Source: Hymenopus coronatus | Lineage: Eukaryota > Arthropoda > Insecta > Mantodea > Hymenopodidae | DNA length: 64,000 nt | NCBI GenBank assembly: GCA_030762935.1 | Contig: CM060887.1 | Span: 17,538,501 to 17,602,500, forward strand | Reading direction: 5' to 3' | Shown: one piece after another, positions 12,001 to 22,147 of the stretch | Layout: every line of letters starts with the position of its first letter | How positions within the stretch are numbered: the stretch's first letter is position 1 | The notes under the pieces: generated by a model | Database searches by the model: none | The model's input: only the letters and a program-made list of their open reading frames with translations | Told to the model about the DNA's origin: nothing | Translations under genes and position numbers: made by a program

Positions 12001-14110
12001 GCGTCACTCCCCCTAATTTCTTTTAACTTGCTTCGTTGACACTTGCATGCTGATTAACATCAGAAAAACTGAATTTTAATTAATTCAATTTAATTTTTAA
12101 TTTACATGGAACAGACAGGCTGATATCAATAGAAATGGTACTCTGTTGTCACATGGTGGCCATTTAAACAATGGAAATAGCACTTATTGTCATGCGACGG
12201 GTCCTTCATTGTTTCCTAAAGAAAAATAATACCTATGCACAGAAGTAGAATAATCTTTTAAACAAAGAATACATGTTGAAAAAAACTTTTAAACATAATT
12301 TTCTATTTACATATGTTTATTGTACCTTAAAAGCATTAAATTACAGGTTTCTTGATTATTCAGGTTTTTCGATTGTTCATGCTTCTTCTCCCCCACATTA
12401 CTATGGACAGGTGGGCGGGCAAGCAGACAGACAGATTCTATGGCATTGTAAAAATACAATGAAATTTTGTTACATTTAAGTTTAAATATATGCAGAATTT
12501 GTAAAAAGAAAAATCCAAAATAGTTTTCTGCCAGTGGCAGGCTCCTTCCTACTTCTGCAGAATGGGATCTGTAATGACAAACAAAAGCAGCAGTATCTCC
12601 ACAAGAGAAATATGGTTGCAAAGATGATGATGATAATAATAATGATTTATAGTTATTTAATTTGTATTCTGTAGAACAATTTAGAATTTCCATTAATAGT
12701 GAGTGGTAAATGACCTTTGAGATGGTTCTTAATGGCCGTTCTAAATTTTTTGTGGTTAAGCTCTTTAACACTGTTTGGAAGATGGTTGTATAAATTTATA
12801 CCCTGATGTGATATAGACTTAAGACACCTGGTGAGCCTATGAGAGTTGAGATGTATATCATGAGGCTCTTGTATGTGGTCATGTAGGGCTGAGTTTCTTT
12901 TAAAGAGATCCTAATTTTGATGTATAAAAGAGACCAACTCTAAGATATATATACAAGGTAAGGGTAATGTAGATAGTTCTTTGAATATTATCTTACTATC
13001 TGATCGTATTGGTACCTGTTTTATGATTTTTACTAATCTTTTCTGAAGCTTAAGTATCTGCAAACTTTTTGAAGATGCTCCCCGTGCTATTATTCCATAT
13101 GAGAGCAGTGAATGGACATATCCATAGTACACTGACTTTAAACCCTCCAAGGGCAATAGACTCTAAATGCAAAGCATAGACAGCTGAGTTTCCTGAGAGT
13201 ATACTGTATTTAGAAAAGTTAGTGTTTATTTAAAAAATAAAAGAATTTGAGCCGGTTTTTGTAAAACACAAACATCACTTGTTTTTACTTACTGGGACCG
13301 GTTTCGGAAACACTTGTTCCCATTTTCAACCCTTAATTCCGACTAGATCTTTCTTTGTTGGCGTCAATGATGGGGTGGTGTATCAATTGTGGAGGCATCT
13401 GTTGCTGGATCAATGAACTTCCAGAGGTTGCTGTATGGTGGTAAATCAAAATTCATGATATGGCTCTTTTTCTTCATGATATAGATCTCCTATTCTGCGG
13501 GTTTATATGCTGGTTTTAACAGTTTTATATTCAGTGTGATTTTGTGTCCTGATGTCCAAAAATAATAGGCAACTGCTGATTTTTCTATTTGCTTGTATTT
13601 TAGGTTTCTCATGTGTTCCTTTAATCTGGTCTCCAAAGTTCTCTTTGTCCTTCCTATATGCACCAGATTACAGTCTGATCATTTAATTTCATAAATTCCC
13701 GGTTTTTTGTCTGCAGGGATAGGATCTTTTAAATTTCTGTACAGCAGTTTCTGAATGCTGTAGTTGTTTTTTGGAGCTAAGGTGATGTTATAATTCCTGA
13801 AGATTTTCTGAAGTTTGTTGTGTGCCCAAGGATGATAGGTGAATTTTCTGAATAACTTAACACTTTTTTACTTAGCCCCTTTAGCATGATAACTGCTCAA
13901 TGTAATAGAATTTCTACCAGACTTGTAAAAGAGGAAAGAATTTTTAGTTTTAATTGATATGTAGTTCATAGTTTTTGCTGTGGTCTATGGTTCAGTATGA
14001 AGTTGGTATGTTTTAGGAGGAAACTGCAACAGCAAGCAGATGATGAGGAGCTGGGTGCAATCTTCCAGCCTCATGATGGAAGTGTGAGTGACAAGGCTAT
14101 CAGCGTGTGA
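2859..14110 (+). CDS. CUB/Sushi single-pass membrane protein, 3' part (5 coding exons)
   Basis: Exons are 2859-3050, 6253-6429, 8534-8650, 9676-9760 and 14017-14110. Every junction is GT-AG and the phases agree across all four introns (1, 1, 1, 2). The product holds the C-terminal half of a CUB domain, one Sushi/CCP domain with four cysteines in the expected order, a linker with two N-glycosylation sequons (NGT, NIT), a transmembrane helix and a tail of about 35 residues. The last residues, AISV, could be a class II PDZ ligand; this is inference. It should be an extracellular adhesion, recognition or receptor protein at the cell surface, but the ligand is unknown. Signal peptide and early exons lie left of the window. 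CUB and CCP modules also occur in SEZ6, CSMD and complement proteins; I could not match this short arrangement to a named orthologue. Most introns are filled with transposons. Confidence 0.85.
3082..3124. repeat. (GT)n microsatellite, 3' tail of adjacent SINE A
   Basis: A GT-rich run starts 31 bp after the CUB exon donor and ends at the 3' end of a reversed SINE A, as at 411-440. Confidence 0.85.
3128..3322 (-). repeat. SINE family A, head truncated
   Basis: Well-preserved blocks include GGCGTGTTATTTATGGACGC, CAGAGGCCTCTCTATCAGGC and ACGACACGGGACCAACGGCT. The copy breaks after ATGCTAAGG, where the LINE fragment begins, so the tRNA-like head is missing. Confidence 0.85.
3560..4855 (-). mobile_element. 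ORF1-only non-autonomous LINE with poly-A and target duplication
   Basis: The 1.3 kb insert lies inside the RT relic and is flanked by the direct repeat GAGGGGAAGT at 3550-3559 and 4856-4865. On the minus strand it begins with a short leader, carries a gag-like ORF1, then a 3' UTR of about 0.3 kb with ACCCGGGTTAGTCCATAAGG, and ends in a run of A (T at 3560-3571 on plus). No RT is present between ORF1 and the tail. The complete ends and the target duplication point to real retrotransposition, presumably driven by a partner LINE. Confidence 0.8.
3868..4721 (-). pseudogene. LINE ORF1 (gag-like) with zinc knuckles and coiled coil, frameshifted
   Basis: Reading down the minus strand, a Pro-rich start (MSAPPLPRSPSPPPP) leads to AVIRGVPRDLSTRHLLAA, a likely RRM-like gag segment. 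The frame then shifts to give TPRVRVELQDRSDL and shifts again to give the zinc-knuckle region CHYCGTNAFTSEC and CATCGGTGHFTGQAQC. A leucine-rich heptad segment follows (LQAEVLILTAKLTALEDRLQ), and the ORF ends at NRVNQH before the 3' UTR. This arrangement is that of a Jockey/CR1-type ORF1, an RNA-binding chaperone. At least two frameshifts make this copy defective. The 186-codon open frame on the opposite strand is a shadow of its GC-rich sequence. Confidence 0.75.
5367..6068 (+). pseudogene. Tc1-type transposase relic with 3' terminal end
   Basis: At 5560-5880 the plus strand reads QQDKNPKHTSKLCKKYLQKK and then VMEWPPQSP, followed by LLWEELDREV and, near the end, RMDFSMKRKF. These are the catalytic core and C-terminus of a Tc1-family DD34E transposase. 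The second catalytic Asp region is altered and has a stop (SPGL*P), so it is inactive. The segment TGTCCAAAAATTTTTGACTG near 6045-6064 looks like the usual Tc1 terminal repeat. The 5' end is degraded. It lies in an intron of the CUB/Sushi gene. Confidence 0.8.
6253..6429 (+). CDS. CUB/Sushi gene exon: Sushi/CCP domain
   Basis: The exon runs from acceptor TTTCAG to donor ATCA/GTAAGT. It encodes LGCPPLPPPQDGYMV, then YMCCVGFVF, HCENGNRW and LPDC. This gives the four CCP cysteines, the G-x-x-W near the third cysteine and the final PxC. One exon holds one domain and both flanking introns are phase 1, as is typical of shuffled CCP modules. An extra cysteine sits next to Cys2. Confidence 0.9.
6430..7164. 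other. Intron, nothing recognised
   Basis: AT-rich sequence with no coding signal or named repeat that I can see. Confidence 0.6.
7165..8062 (+). mobile_element. Foldback family, half element (F2)
   Basis: The left end CACATGACTTTCTTTACC, the GTAGAAGGGACATAAAGGAA block, the CATCCAGAATAAAG block, a (CA)n run at 7892-7909 and the end near TATACATTATGCACGTTATA follow the order of the F1 left arm. No open transposase is present; the longest ORF inside does not resemble a protein family. Confidence 0.8.
8534..8650 (+). CDS. CUB/Sushi gene exon: extracellular linker
   Basis: The acceptor is TTTTGCAG and the donor TATG/GTAAGG, with phase 1 at both ends. It encodes about 39 residues, including QKNGTLGGYPYSEMNITLYE, with sequons NGT and NIT. 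No known domain is seen; it lies between the CCP domain and the membrane. Confidence 0.8.
9676..9760 (+). CDS. CUB/Sushi gene exon: transmembrane helix
   Basis: The acceptor is CTTTGCAG and the donor AAAAAG/GTAAGT. It encodes a helix of about 21 hydrophobic residues (MIISVLMIGNGVIIFVIFYL) followed by the positively charged stop-transfer RKR, giving a type I orientation with the CCP outside. Confidence 0.85.
10190..10735 (+). repeat. Composite tRNA-derived SINE (family C)
   Basis: Two tRNA-like segments are visible. The first has TAGCATGGCTGCTTGCCAAG and GAGTTTGATTCCCA (B-box like). The second has GTAGCTGAGGTTAAGATACT and GGTTCAAATCCC (B box). The tail resembles the GCATTAAACAC end of the fragment at 21670-21803. 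It looks like two related SINE units joined. Confidence 0.55.
11513..11755 (-). repeat. SINE family B, full length
   Basis: Reversed copy running from the ACCTGGTTGGTCATATTGGA end to the tRNA-like head GCCTGCCTGGGTAGTGTGGT. It contains the shared TGATCTCGGGGTCCATGGAG and GGGTAACTCACCCTAAG blocks. Confidence 0.85.
11964..12412. mobile_element. pogo-like MITE, degenerate copy
   Basis: The left end CAGTATATTCTTGATTAT is preceded by TA. The interior aligns throughout with the 61289-61807 copy, sharing AACTTGC, GCATGCTGATTAACATCAGA, CACAGAAGTAGAATAA and GCTTCTTCTCCCCCA. The right terminus is decayed. Confidence 0.75.
12640..13160 (-). pseudogene. LINE reverse transcriptase C-terminal tail
   Basis: The minus strand reads GLKSVYYGYVHSLLSYGIIA and then LQILKLQKRLVKIIKQVPI. 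This is the conserved segment after the RT palm in Jockey/CR1-type LINEs (YxxxxHSxLSYGIxxWG..LQKRxxRII). The 5' part is absent. A related, longer copy lies at 30973-32952. Confidence 0.75.
13245..13875 (-). pseudogene. Penelope-like element 3' part with GIY-YIG endonuclease
   Basis: On the minus strand the RT-endonuclease linker ITLAPKNNYSIQKLL is followed by KKPGIYEIK, a stop at the expected Cys, then LVHIGRTKRTLETRLKEHMR. This matches the GIY...YIG...R...E/H core of Penelope endonucleases, with YIG changed to HIG. Downstream is DLPPYSNLWKFI. The element ends near the GTTTCCGAAACCGGTCCCAG segment. Broken by at least one stop. Confidence 0.8.
14017..14110 (+). CDS. CUB/Sushi gene last coding exon: cytoplasmic tail and stop
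   Basis: The acceptor is GTTTTAG and the split codon agrees with the donor at 9760. It encodes KLQQQADDEELGAIFQPHDG and ends SVSDKAISV before TGA at 14108-14110. The tail is acidic and short. The 3' UTR must extend beyond, but I cannot fix its end. Confidence 0.8.
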
Positions 14111-14663
14111 CGTTTCCAGCCGGCCCAGGAGATTGAGATCCGGGCCTGCAGGACAGACTTTTATGTGATGGGATGGGAATGTTAAGAAAGAAGAATTTAT
14201 GACTATGCTTTACGTTACTGTATTTTAAATATTGCATTGTGATAAACAAAAGCAATCTAGTCCTAAATATGTTGGTTGAATCATGTACTGACATTTACAT
14301 ATAAAGTGATGCAGCAATTGGAAAATGAAGAAAATAATGTTACAGCCTCAATGAAGGTTGTATTACATAATTTACCTGATAAGAAGGCTTTACATTTTCA
14401 TTACTCTGTTTACACATGTTCTGAAAATATGCTGGGGAGAAAACACTCCCCATGGTATGTGACACTACATAACATTGTTTGTTACTAAAGGCACTGTTTT
14501 ACTATTTGTGCTCAGTTCAGTAACAAGAACTTTTAAGATCTACCATCTTTATATTAACAATGCAATACAAAGCAATAACAAACTAAGACAGCAGAAACTA
14601 ATTGAAAGCGTATATGCTTTAGAAGGTTAGTTGAGTTGGATAATAGTAGCACTATAACTTCTC

Positions 14664-14935
14664 TAACAGATCATTTTTAGCTTGACATGTTTCAAAGAAT
14701 ATGCATGCTTTATCTTCAGCATACTCCAACTGACGCAGTATTTCCTCTGGTAGTTTTTGAAATATTCAACAAATATTCAACAGGATGTATTGCATAACAG
14801 AAACACCAATCAGGTCAATGCTGAATATTTCAAAAACCACCGGAGGGAATACCACATCAGTTGGAGTCTGCTGAAGATAAAGCGCACACACACACTTTGA
14901 AACAAGTCCAGATAAAAATTATCTGTTAGCGGTCT
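14664..14935. mobile_element. Palindromic element, possibly Penelope terminal repeat pair
   Basis: Inverted arms begin CTAACAGATCATTTTTAGCT and end AAAAATTATCTGTTAG. Inside they carry GACATGTTTCAAAG, CTTTATCTTCAGCA and CTCCAACTGA, and the mirrored forms. The centre is AACAGGATGTATTGCATAAC. The element abuts the LINE relic that starts at 14936. Confidence 0.75.
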
Positions 14936-15350
14936 CCTTCTTCATTTAGGATACAGATTCCCGTCATTCCTCCGGGCCTGGGGCTTATTGTGTTGTCTGT
15001 ATCGTTTAGAACTGACCCATTATACCTGCATGGAGTGCAGCCTTGCAAGTATGGATGATACTTCTGGTGCTTCGCAGGAGCATAAAATGTGATGGACTTT
15101 TATAGTCTCCTTCCTGCAAAATCTGCAGTCTAAATTGGCCTGAAGCACTCCAATTGTGTTGAGACACTTTTTCATGGGCATGCCCTGTGAGGAAAGCAGT
15201 ATTTGTTCTCAGCTGAAGTCTGCTACATTTTAGCAGGCTCTCAGCTCTTTCCTTATGTGGTCCTTTGATAAATAGTTTCCCATATCTATTTCCTGGGGTT
15301 TTGCGCCAGGTCTTGTAATGTTCTCTTTTGAACCAGTTCTTAGTAGATTC
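14936..15350 (-). pseudogene. LINE C-terminal fragment with CCHC zinc motif
   Basis: The minus strand gives LLKCSRLQLRTNTAFLTGHA, then DCRFCRKETIKVHHILCSCE. The LTGH...CRxCxxxxxxxxHxxxxC pattern is typical of the region after RT or RNase H in I/Jockey/R1-type LINEs. Fragment only. Confidence 0.7.
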
Positions 15351-16590
15351 TCTAATTAAATACTGAGATGTTCATGTTATAGTGCTACTATTACCTCAAT
15401 TAAAACTACTAATTCAAATACTCACAGTAACTAATTTCTGTACCCAAATTGTATATGCTTCACTATTTTTTAATATAAAATGCCAAAAAATCCCCTTATG
15501 CTGATTTAGTGATAAATGCCTTAGCAGCTAAATTGTGAGTGATATAGAACAAATTGGGTGTTAATTTTGAAATGACTATACTTAAGATAAAGCTACTGTA
15601 TATTACAGTATTTCTTTATTTAGTTTACATTTGAAAACTGTAAACTTTTAAGGTTTTATAATTGATGAACAAAAGCAACTTTCTGGTGCACATCAAAGAC
15701 AATTCTTATGCCACATATACTTTGCTGGCAAGTATTACAAGAAGTCGCAAATAATCTCGCTCATAAAAATCTAGCTGCAATATGAGCATTAAATATTGAG
15801 GCTCATTCAGTGGTTGCATTCAAAACCATTGCTTATGCTTCTCTTTGTATTTTCGTGTAATAGATAATAAGAATACAAGAAAGACAAAAGAGCAAATAGT
15901 TTTACAATAAAGAAACTTTCCTGTTTACTTATAGAGCTTTACAGGACATTAAGGTTCAATTAAAGAGAATATCTGTATTTGACTGATAGTATCTGTAGAA
16001 AATGTAATGTTACTCATAAGCCTCTGTTTTGAAGTCAGCCACAACCTATCTTTAGTGCACACATTCATATTTGAAGTGATGTTAAGAAGTTATTGTTAGA
16101 CTTAATGTGTAAAGAAATTTAGTATTTCAGAGCAAATTATTCGCCATAATCAGAATTTAAATTATGCCTATGTGGGTTGGTAAAATGGATTAGCTTAAGG
16201 TACAAGGATGGCACTGCCCAAGAGAGTATTACATAATAATTTTGCTATAAAAAAAATACACACTAATTATTGACTCACTTGTGTTAATGAGCTGGCATAG
16301 ATAGCTTCAGACCTGACAATTGAGGTATTTAGCTGAATTCAAACCTTTAGGCTAAGGGCATATTTCTCTAATCTATACAGGCACAAATGAATGAACGAAT
16401 AGTATATATTTTTTTCAATTTACAAATTGCACAAAATATGTTCACTGTGCATGAAAATGTTTGACATCAACATCACTTACTACCGTTCTATCTCTCATTC
16501 TATTTCTTACTTTGATAACAGTTTACAGCAACTAATACAATCCATTTAAAAAGTGAAATTGAATGAATTATCTACTCTGAAGCTCATCTG
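15351..16590. other. Intergenic or 3' UTR, nothing recognised
   Basis: AT-rich sequence with no repeats or ORFs that I recognise. It may belong partly to the 3' UTR of the CUB/Sushi gene; AATAAA occurs near 15907, but this is weak support. Confidence 0.4.
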
Positions 16591-16591
16591 T

Positions 16592-16866
16592 CCCCTCCGT
16601 GGTGTAATGATTACCATGCTAACTTCATATAATCAAGGTCATGGGTTCAAACCCAGCGGAGGATGATGGATTTTATCGGGTGTAAAAATCCTTAGCATGG
16701 CTTCCTTTAGAAGGAAAGTAAAGCTGTTGGTCCCATGTTGTAGATTTACGGCATATAAAAGAACCTCAATCGTGATAAAGAGGCCTCTGAACAAAATTAA
16801 GCAGTCTTTCATGCCCAGTATGGAATGGGACGCTGAGAACCACAATAGTTAAAGAGCGTTCATAAA
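16592..16866 (+). repeat. SINE family A, full length with tRNA-like head
   Basis: The head reads CCCTCCGTGGTGTAATGATT (A box) and GGTTCAAACCC (B box). CCTCCG and CGGAGG form an acceptor-like stem about 70 nt apart. The A-box region resembles tRNA-Val. The body then follows the family order GTAAAAATCCTTAGCATGGC, AAGAGGCCTCTG and AGAACCACAATAGTTAAAGA. It is a SINE, not a functional tRNA gene. Confidence 0.85.
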
Positions 16867-17482
16867 TAAACAAAGAAAAAAACCTACGAACTCTGAAGCG
16901 CGTCTAGAAGCCAAGATGCTATAATACATTTTGTCATACATTAATTTTGGACACCAGAAAAGAAGGCATTTTAATGAATTTATTTTAAAGGAATGGTACA
17001 AGGAAAGAATAATTGCTAATATAACAAATTTAAGAAACGGATGATATTCACTATAGAGCATTTAGAAGCCAATGTTATAATATGTTTTATAATGCATTAA
17101 TTTTAAAGGTGCAAGGAAAGGATAGCTTTACAGAGGAAGAGAAGTAACTGTTTTATTGAACCTTAAAGACCCAAAAGATATCTGAGAAATTATTAAAGAT
17201 TTGTAGTAAAACATTATGTAAAAATGTATAAATAATACAGAGATAGATTTTAAGGATACACTGCTATTACCAATGCAAACTAGAAATCTTACCTTTTGTC
17301 ATTTCATTTGAATTCTTTTTTGGCCTTAACTTTTCTCAGCCACTTCATGTTACCTGGCAGTCGCCCAATAATTTTAGTAAGTCTTTACTACTAATTTAAA
17401 AGTACTTTTGAATCAAAGTTTCTATCCCAAAAATATTCCAATTTTTCATTCAACACATTTTTCATTCATATATGGGTTTCCT

Positions 17483-17483
<1 letters not shown>

Positions 17484-17513
<30 letters not shown>
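17484..17513. repeat. Poly-T tract
   Basis: A run of 30 T without an identifiable attached element; possibly the tail of a decayed reversed retroelement. Confidence 0.6.
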
Positions 17514-17517
<4 letters not shown>

Positions 17518-17904
17518 AATGAATATTTAACACACATTGGGTACAATTCTTTATAACCTATTATCTGCTTTAATAGTGGTGGCTCAAAGGGTGAAAAATC
17601 ATGTGAAAAGGCATACGAATAAAACTATGAAATATGTATCTCAACTATATTTTTCATCAGGAGTCAAAAATCCTTAAAATAGATTTACAAACATTCACTT
17701 TATATATTACTGCAGTGTAAGGTTATATTACCTGAAATTCATATTCCAGTTACACATGTTGCACATTTAATGATGGAATGAAGGAAGGAAATTCCAAAAG
17801 AAGTTATAACTATTAAGATTTTATTGATATTGAATTGGTTTTATATATAATTCCTAAAAATGAACTAAATTGTTATCCAAACTGCTTGACATAAGAGCAG
17901 GGTA

Positions 17905-18535
17905 AAATGAATCCATCAAACAGTATCAGACTCCCTTAGTGCCCTTCAGAGTCTTCATGAGTTGTACAGCCCCCATCCCATCGTACAGCATATCCAGGAT
18001 ACACTCCACATTTTTTACACATCCGATGTGCATGTGGACTGCGCTTGGGTTCCTGATCACATTGGTGTGCCATGGAATGAACCAGATGACTCTGTGGCAA
18101 AGAGGGCAACCACAGAGCCCAGTACTATACTTCACTGCATAACATCTTCAGACTTTAGGCTTGTGGTGAGGAGTTCTTTAGTTCTGGCATGCAGAATGGT
18201 CTGTTCTCCGCAGCAATAAGCTATGAGAAGTGAACTGTGAACTGGTTAACCTCTCGTTTGTCTTGCCAAGAGGAGGTGATATTGGCTTTCTTAAGAATTG
18301 GTAGCTGTACTTTTACGTGTTACCTTTTTAACTGTGATCCGGCTCCTATTTGTTTGCTCTGTCGAGAAGAACTTTCAGTCTGCCATGTGTTGCTAGAGTG
18401 TGGTCCTCTGGCACATATTCCATCATCTTTATTCATGCCGGCCTCTCTTGCGGAAGTTCTGGCTGATGACCCCAGAGCAGTAGACCTGATTTTCACATTT
18501 TTATCCAAAGGTCCTTTATTACTCAGATTTTAGTT
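17905..18535 (+). pseudogene. LINE RNase H domain and C-terminus
   Basis: The plus strand reads SDSLSALQSL, then VHVDCAWVPDHIGVPWNEPD and SVAKRATTEP. This is the RNase H SDS...WVPxHxGxxxNExxDxxAK signature, with one conserved Gly changed (PGH to PDH). After a frame change come AFLRIGSCTFTCYLF and CLLCREELSVCHVLLECGPL, the usual CxxC...HxxLEC tail. The 3' UTR probably runs to about 18850. The RT is missing. Confidence 0.8.
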
Positions 18536-18959
18536 TGTTTTATTTGCGATGCTTATAGAGTGGTTAGTCTGGTTTTTTAAAATGTTTTAATTTTTCCTTT
18601 GTTTTTTAACAGAGCTATATTCTTTGTCTTTTGTTGCTCTTTTTATTGCTTTTAAATGGTTTTATTTCCACTCCTGGCTTTTTAACAATAAATAACACTT
18701 TCACACTGGATTTTAAACCTGGTTTTAGCTCTAATTTTATTGGGTGTTCATTTTATATGTATTTTAGCTCCGTTTATGGCCATGATTGTTTTTCGAAGGT
18801 GCTAATGACCATAGAAGTTGAGCACCCTAATTCTCAATCATCATCAGACTTAGTTTGCTACTTGTTCTTAAACCTATTGTTTGATTCTCAATTGCTTTAT
18901 TATCTTTGTATCTATTGCAGAATTTATCACTATAGTGTCTCTATAACGTTCCTATGAAT

Positions 18960-21660
18960 TTCATGCTAATGCCTCAACTTAATCCAAAATGAGATCTGCT
19001 GGTCTGTTCCTAAGTCTGTTGAACCCAGCTCTTAATGCATAAGTGAGCTTTTTGTTTTGCTTTGATAAAACATCATCAAAAGAGAATTTTAAAAAATTAA
19101 TTTTTGCAATTCAGGCTTTTATTAACTACATTACTCCAATGTTAACGAAACTTTGCCATGTCTCAGCCAGAGCCCTTTGATGTAAATTTATGTGAATGGA
19201 ACAACAAACAATTTCTGTAACAATTAGTGTATAATAGCCCTGCTGAATGTAGGAAATGCCTACTAAATCAATGGTTCTATATGTTAAACATGATAGCCAT
19301 GAGAGAGGGAGTAAAAATTAAAAACATAATGTACTGTATAAGATAGAACAAAGAGAAAAGTTAGAAGACATTTAAAACAGTAAATTATGTGTTTGAATTG
19401 GTAGATCATATCTAATGCCTATAAAATGTTAGTCATAGTAAAGTGTATAAGAGAAACAAAGAAACAATAAGACTGATAAGATATTCTGGTCCATTGTAGC
19501 AGTACAGGAAGCTTGTTAGTAACATGAACAGAGTATGCTATGTAATTACACATGGAATGTTATGATATTTCTATAGTTTAGAATGTTGTACCTGTCATAG
19601 TGTTACATTATATTTATTTAATATTTATACAAGTATAAGTTATTTATTTTTATCATTTGTACCATTAAAGACTTGCATTTTCAAAATTTTGCAGTGCTTT
19701 TTGTGGTACTGGGAGCATCTTAAATGAATGCCATAATTTATAAAGGTTTTGATTCTAATTGCTGAATATCTATAACATTACTGATTGAAAGTTTTTACAG
19801 TTCCTGTTTGTTCTAGCTGCATTTGTCTTCTAAATATCAGTTGTGAATCTATTGGAATAGCTCATTAATGTTTAATTTCATGCAATTTATTTTTGTACTT
19901 ATTTCTCCTAATTTAGACTCATTACTTAAGTGTTACAGCTGATCAATAAAATAAAGCTTGCTTAACTAACATGCATGAGACCATTTCCTGAATGTTACAA
20001 TAGCCCTTTAAGGATTCAGAAAGATGATATTTATGAACCTCCACTCAAACGTAAAGGTAAAGGAGAAAAATTCTGATAAATTCTAGGGTTAATTTATATA
20101 TACAAACTCTTCTTATTCATACTATTAACCCTAGTATTTATAATTTGCGTCAAACCTCCTGCATATGATCTTCAGAGGCTGCAGAGCTGTAGTGAATCAC
20201 AGACGTGCAACGTCATCGTCAGAACTAACCATGTCTCACTTAGTCATTACTAGATTAATGCTCGGAAACTAATAGCTTATTACAACCTTAAAACTTATAT
20301 CGGATATAAAGAGAATGATTGAGCAAGCATGTACGAAAAAAAGAGCATAATTTTAGCTTCAGCCATTCGATATATATGCAATTATGTTTTTCGTGTATTT
20401 TGTCAGGAATGAAACAGACCTTGAGCTGTAACAGAGAGGTGATTAACCTTTGCACTAATGTACCATTATGCTTGCCTTTGCTCCTAATATACCCATAAAC
20501 ACACTGACCAGGGGAAAAAACAGGTAGTTAATGTGCAGTTCTATGTAGTTGAAGATTATAACATGTCGCTAGGTAAAGCAAGAGATTGTGTTAGTGAAAG
20601 AAAACCAAAATATACTGTTTTACGTAGTCAAGCAATGATGATGTGCCCCTGGCCATCCCTATTGGAATAAGCTGGAACGTTAGTTTCTATTGTCATTTAT
20701 TTAGTTTTACTAGAAAGTCAAATTTTACTTAGGTTTTGATCTACAGTTCCACTAAACCCTATACTGCATGGTATATCTATCTCTCTCACACATGAGAGGC
20801 AATGTTGTAGTGTGCTCCTATTGGCTACTACCATATGCAGGAGAATTGATGCAAACTCTAGATATAAATCTGATAATGAAGTACTTAGAATAGTCAACTT
20901 TAAGATTAATTATATTGGGAAAAAGCAGATTGCTTTGGAGGCTTGGTGGAAAATATATATGCATTGCATAAGAAAGGTTCAATGAATATTTATGGAAAGG
21001 TCATGGCAGCTCCTTAGGAGAGCAGTGACATAGAAAGTTGAAGGCCATGGCTAAAATCCTGCCTTAGGCACTCAATTTTTTAAGTCTATTTCAACTTTCC
21101 ATTTGGTAAATTTTGTTCAACCCAAAACTGATACTGCAGTGGGAGAAGCGATATGCACAAATGTGATACATAATGTATGCATGTATGTGGGAAAATGCTA
21201 GTTTGTTTCAACTAAAACTAGTCGCTCTCATGCTTAAAGCAGCAAGAAAGTAATAGTTTTAAGCTCACTTTGTACAGATTCATACGTCCACATTAAAAGG
21301 AGAAAAGGAAATGTGTAAGCATGGCCACTTAAAGATGTAAAGATCCAGATGAATGCAATAATCTATGTTTCTGTTAACTTTTCAAAGGAATTTAATTGCT
21401 TCATTATTCCATAAAGTTGATAAATATATTCAATAAATACAAATTGTGAAGAGTTTTCTTTCAATAAAGTAGCAGATTGATAATTTAGCTCAACTGCAAA
21501 GCAACTCAAAATTTAGCATTGCACAATACACGTGCAATTTCTTATGATCTTTATTTTAATCTCTGCATCAAGCAATTAAAGCTTTGTTTTTTAATCACAA
21601 ATTTTGACTTGCTTCTATTGAACTAAACCATTGACTGGAATTAAGAATTTTAATATCCAT
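18960..21660. other. Intergenic, nothing recognised
   Basis: AT-rich, with several AATAAA-like sites (for example near 19946) and no coding exon or familiar repeat that I can support. Confidence 0.5.
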
Positions 21661-21669
21661 AATCCTGCT

Positions 21670-21803
21670 TTTGTTTGGAGAATAGTGTGTCTGCCTTCCA
21701 ATCTGGAGAGGGTTGGAATTTAAACATTGGTTGTGGTATGTTATCAGATAAGCATTTTCGCCTGCGGTGCCTCGAAGTAAAAGCGGGCATTAAACACTAT
21801 CAA
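21670..21803 (+). repeat. SINE C fragment
   Basis: TGTGTCTGCCTTCCAATCTG, a degenerate B-box like segment (GGTTGGAATTTAAAC), and an end CGGGCATTAAACACTATC followed by poly-A match the tail type of the composite SINE at 10190-10735. Confidence 0.5.
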
Positions 21804-22075
21804 AAAAAAAAATAAGCATTTGAACCATGGATCTCCCAGAAGATATGTGGTTCAAATCTCTGTTATGGCATTGATTTTTTTCAATCTGACTCTACCTTTC
21901 AGATCTCTAAGATTTTGACATTGCAGCTAAGAGCAGCACCTGTGCAAGGACACATGTGGTGTTGAAAGGTTCTTTAAAACCAAAGCCTGCATTGTTTCAC
22001 CTGAGTGAGTTTGAGACACCTGCAGTGGTTTTGCATTACGACTGTTTCTGAAATTACCTGTCACTAATCAACTGG

Positions 22076-22147
22076 TATAAAAAGGGGAAAGAAGTCCTCC
22101 CCAGGATTCAGTTTCAACTGGGAATGCAAAGCTTGCAGCAGTTAAGT
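22076..22147 (+). promoter_or_regulatory. Candidate core promoter: TATA box, initiator, splice donor
   Basis: TATAAAAAGGGG at 22076 is followed 34 bp later by the initiator-like TTCAGTT (A at 22110). ATG at 22124 opens MQSLQQL, and AA/GTGAGT provides a donor at 22146. The spacing is that of a TATA/Inr promoter with a very short first exon. I cannot find a matching second exon, so it may be a decayed LTR or a non-coding transcript start. Confidence 0.35.

Noticed and set aside
12307..12771. 154-codon frame on the minus strand
   Set aside because: It crosses the end of a MITE and the start of a LINE relic; no conserved segment spans it.
16592..16666. Possible tRNA gene
   Set aside because: The anticodon arm is poor, and the sequence continues into a repeated SINE body.
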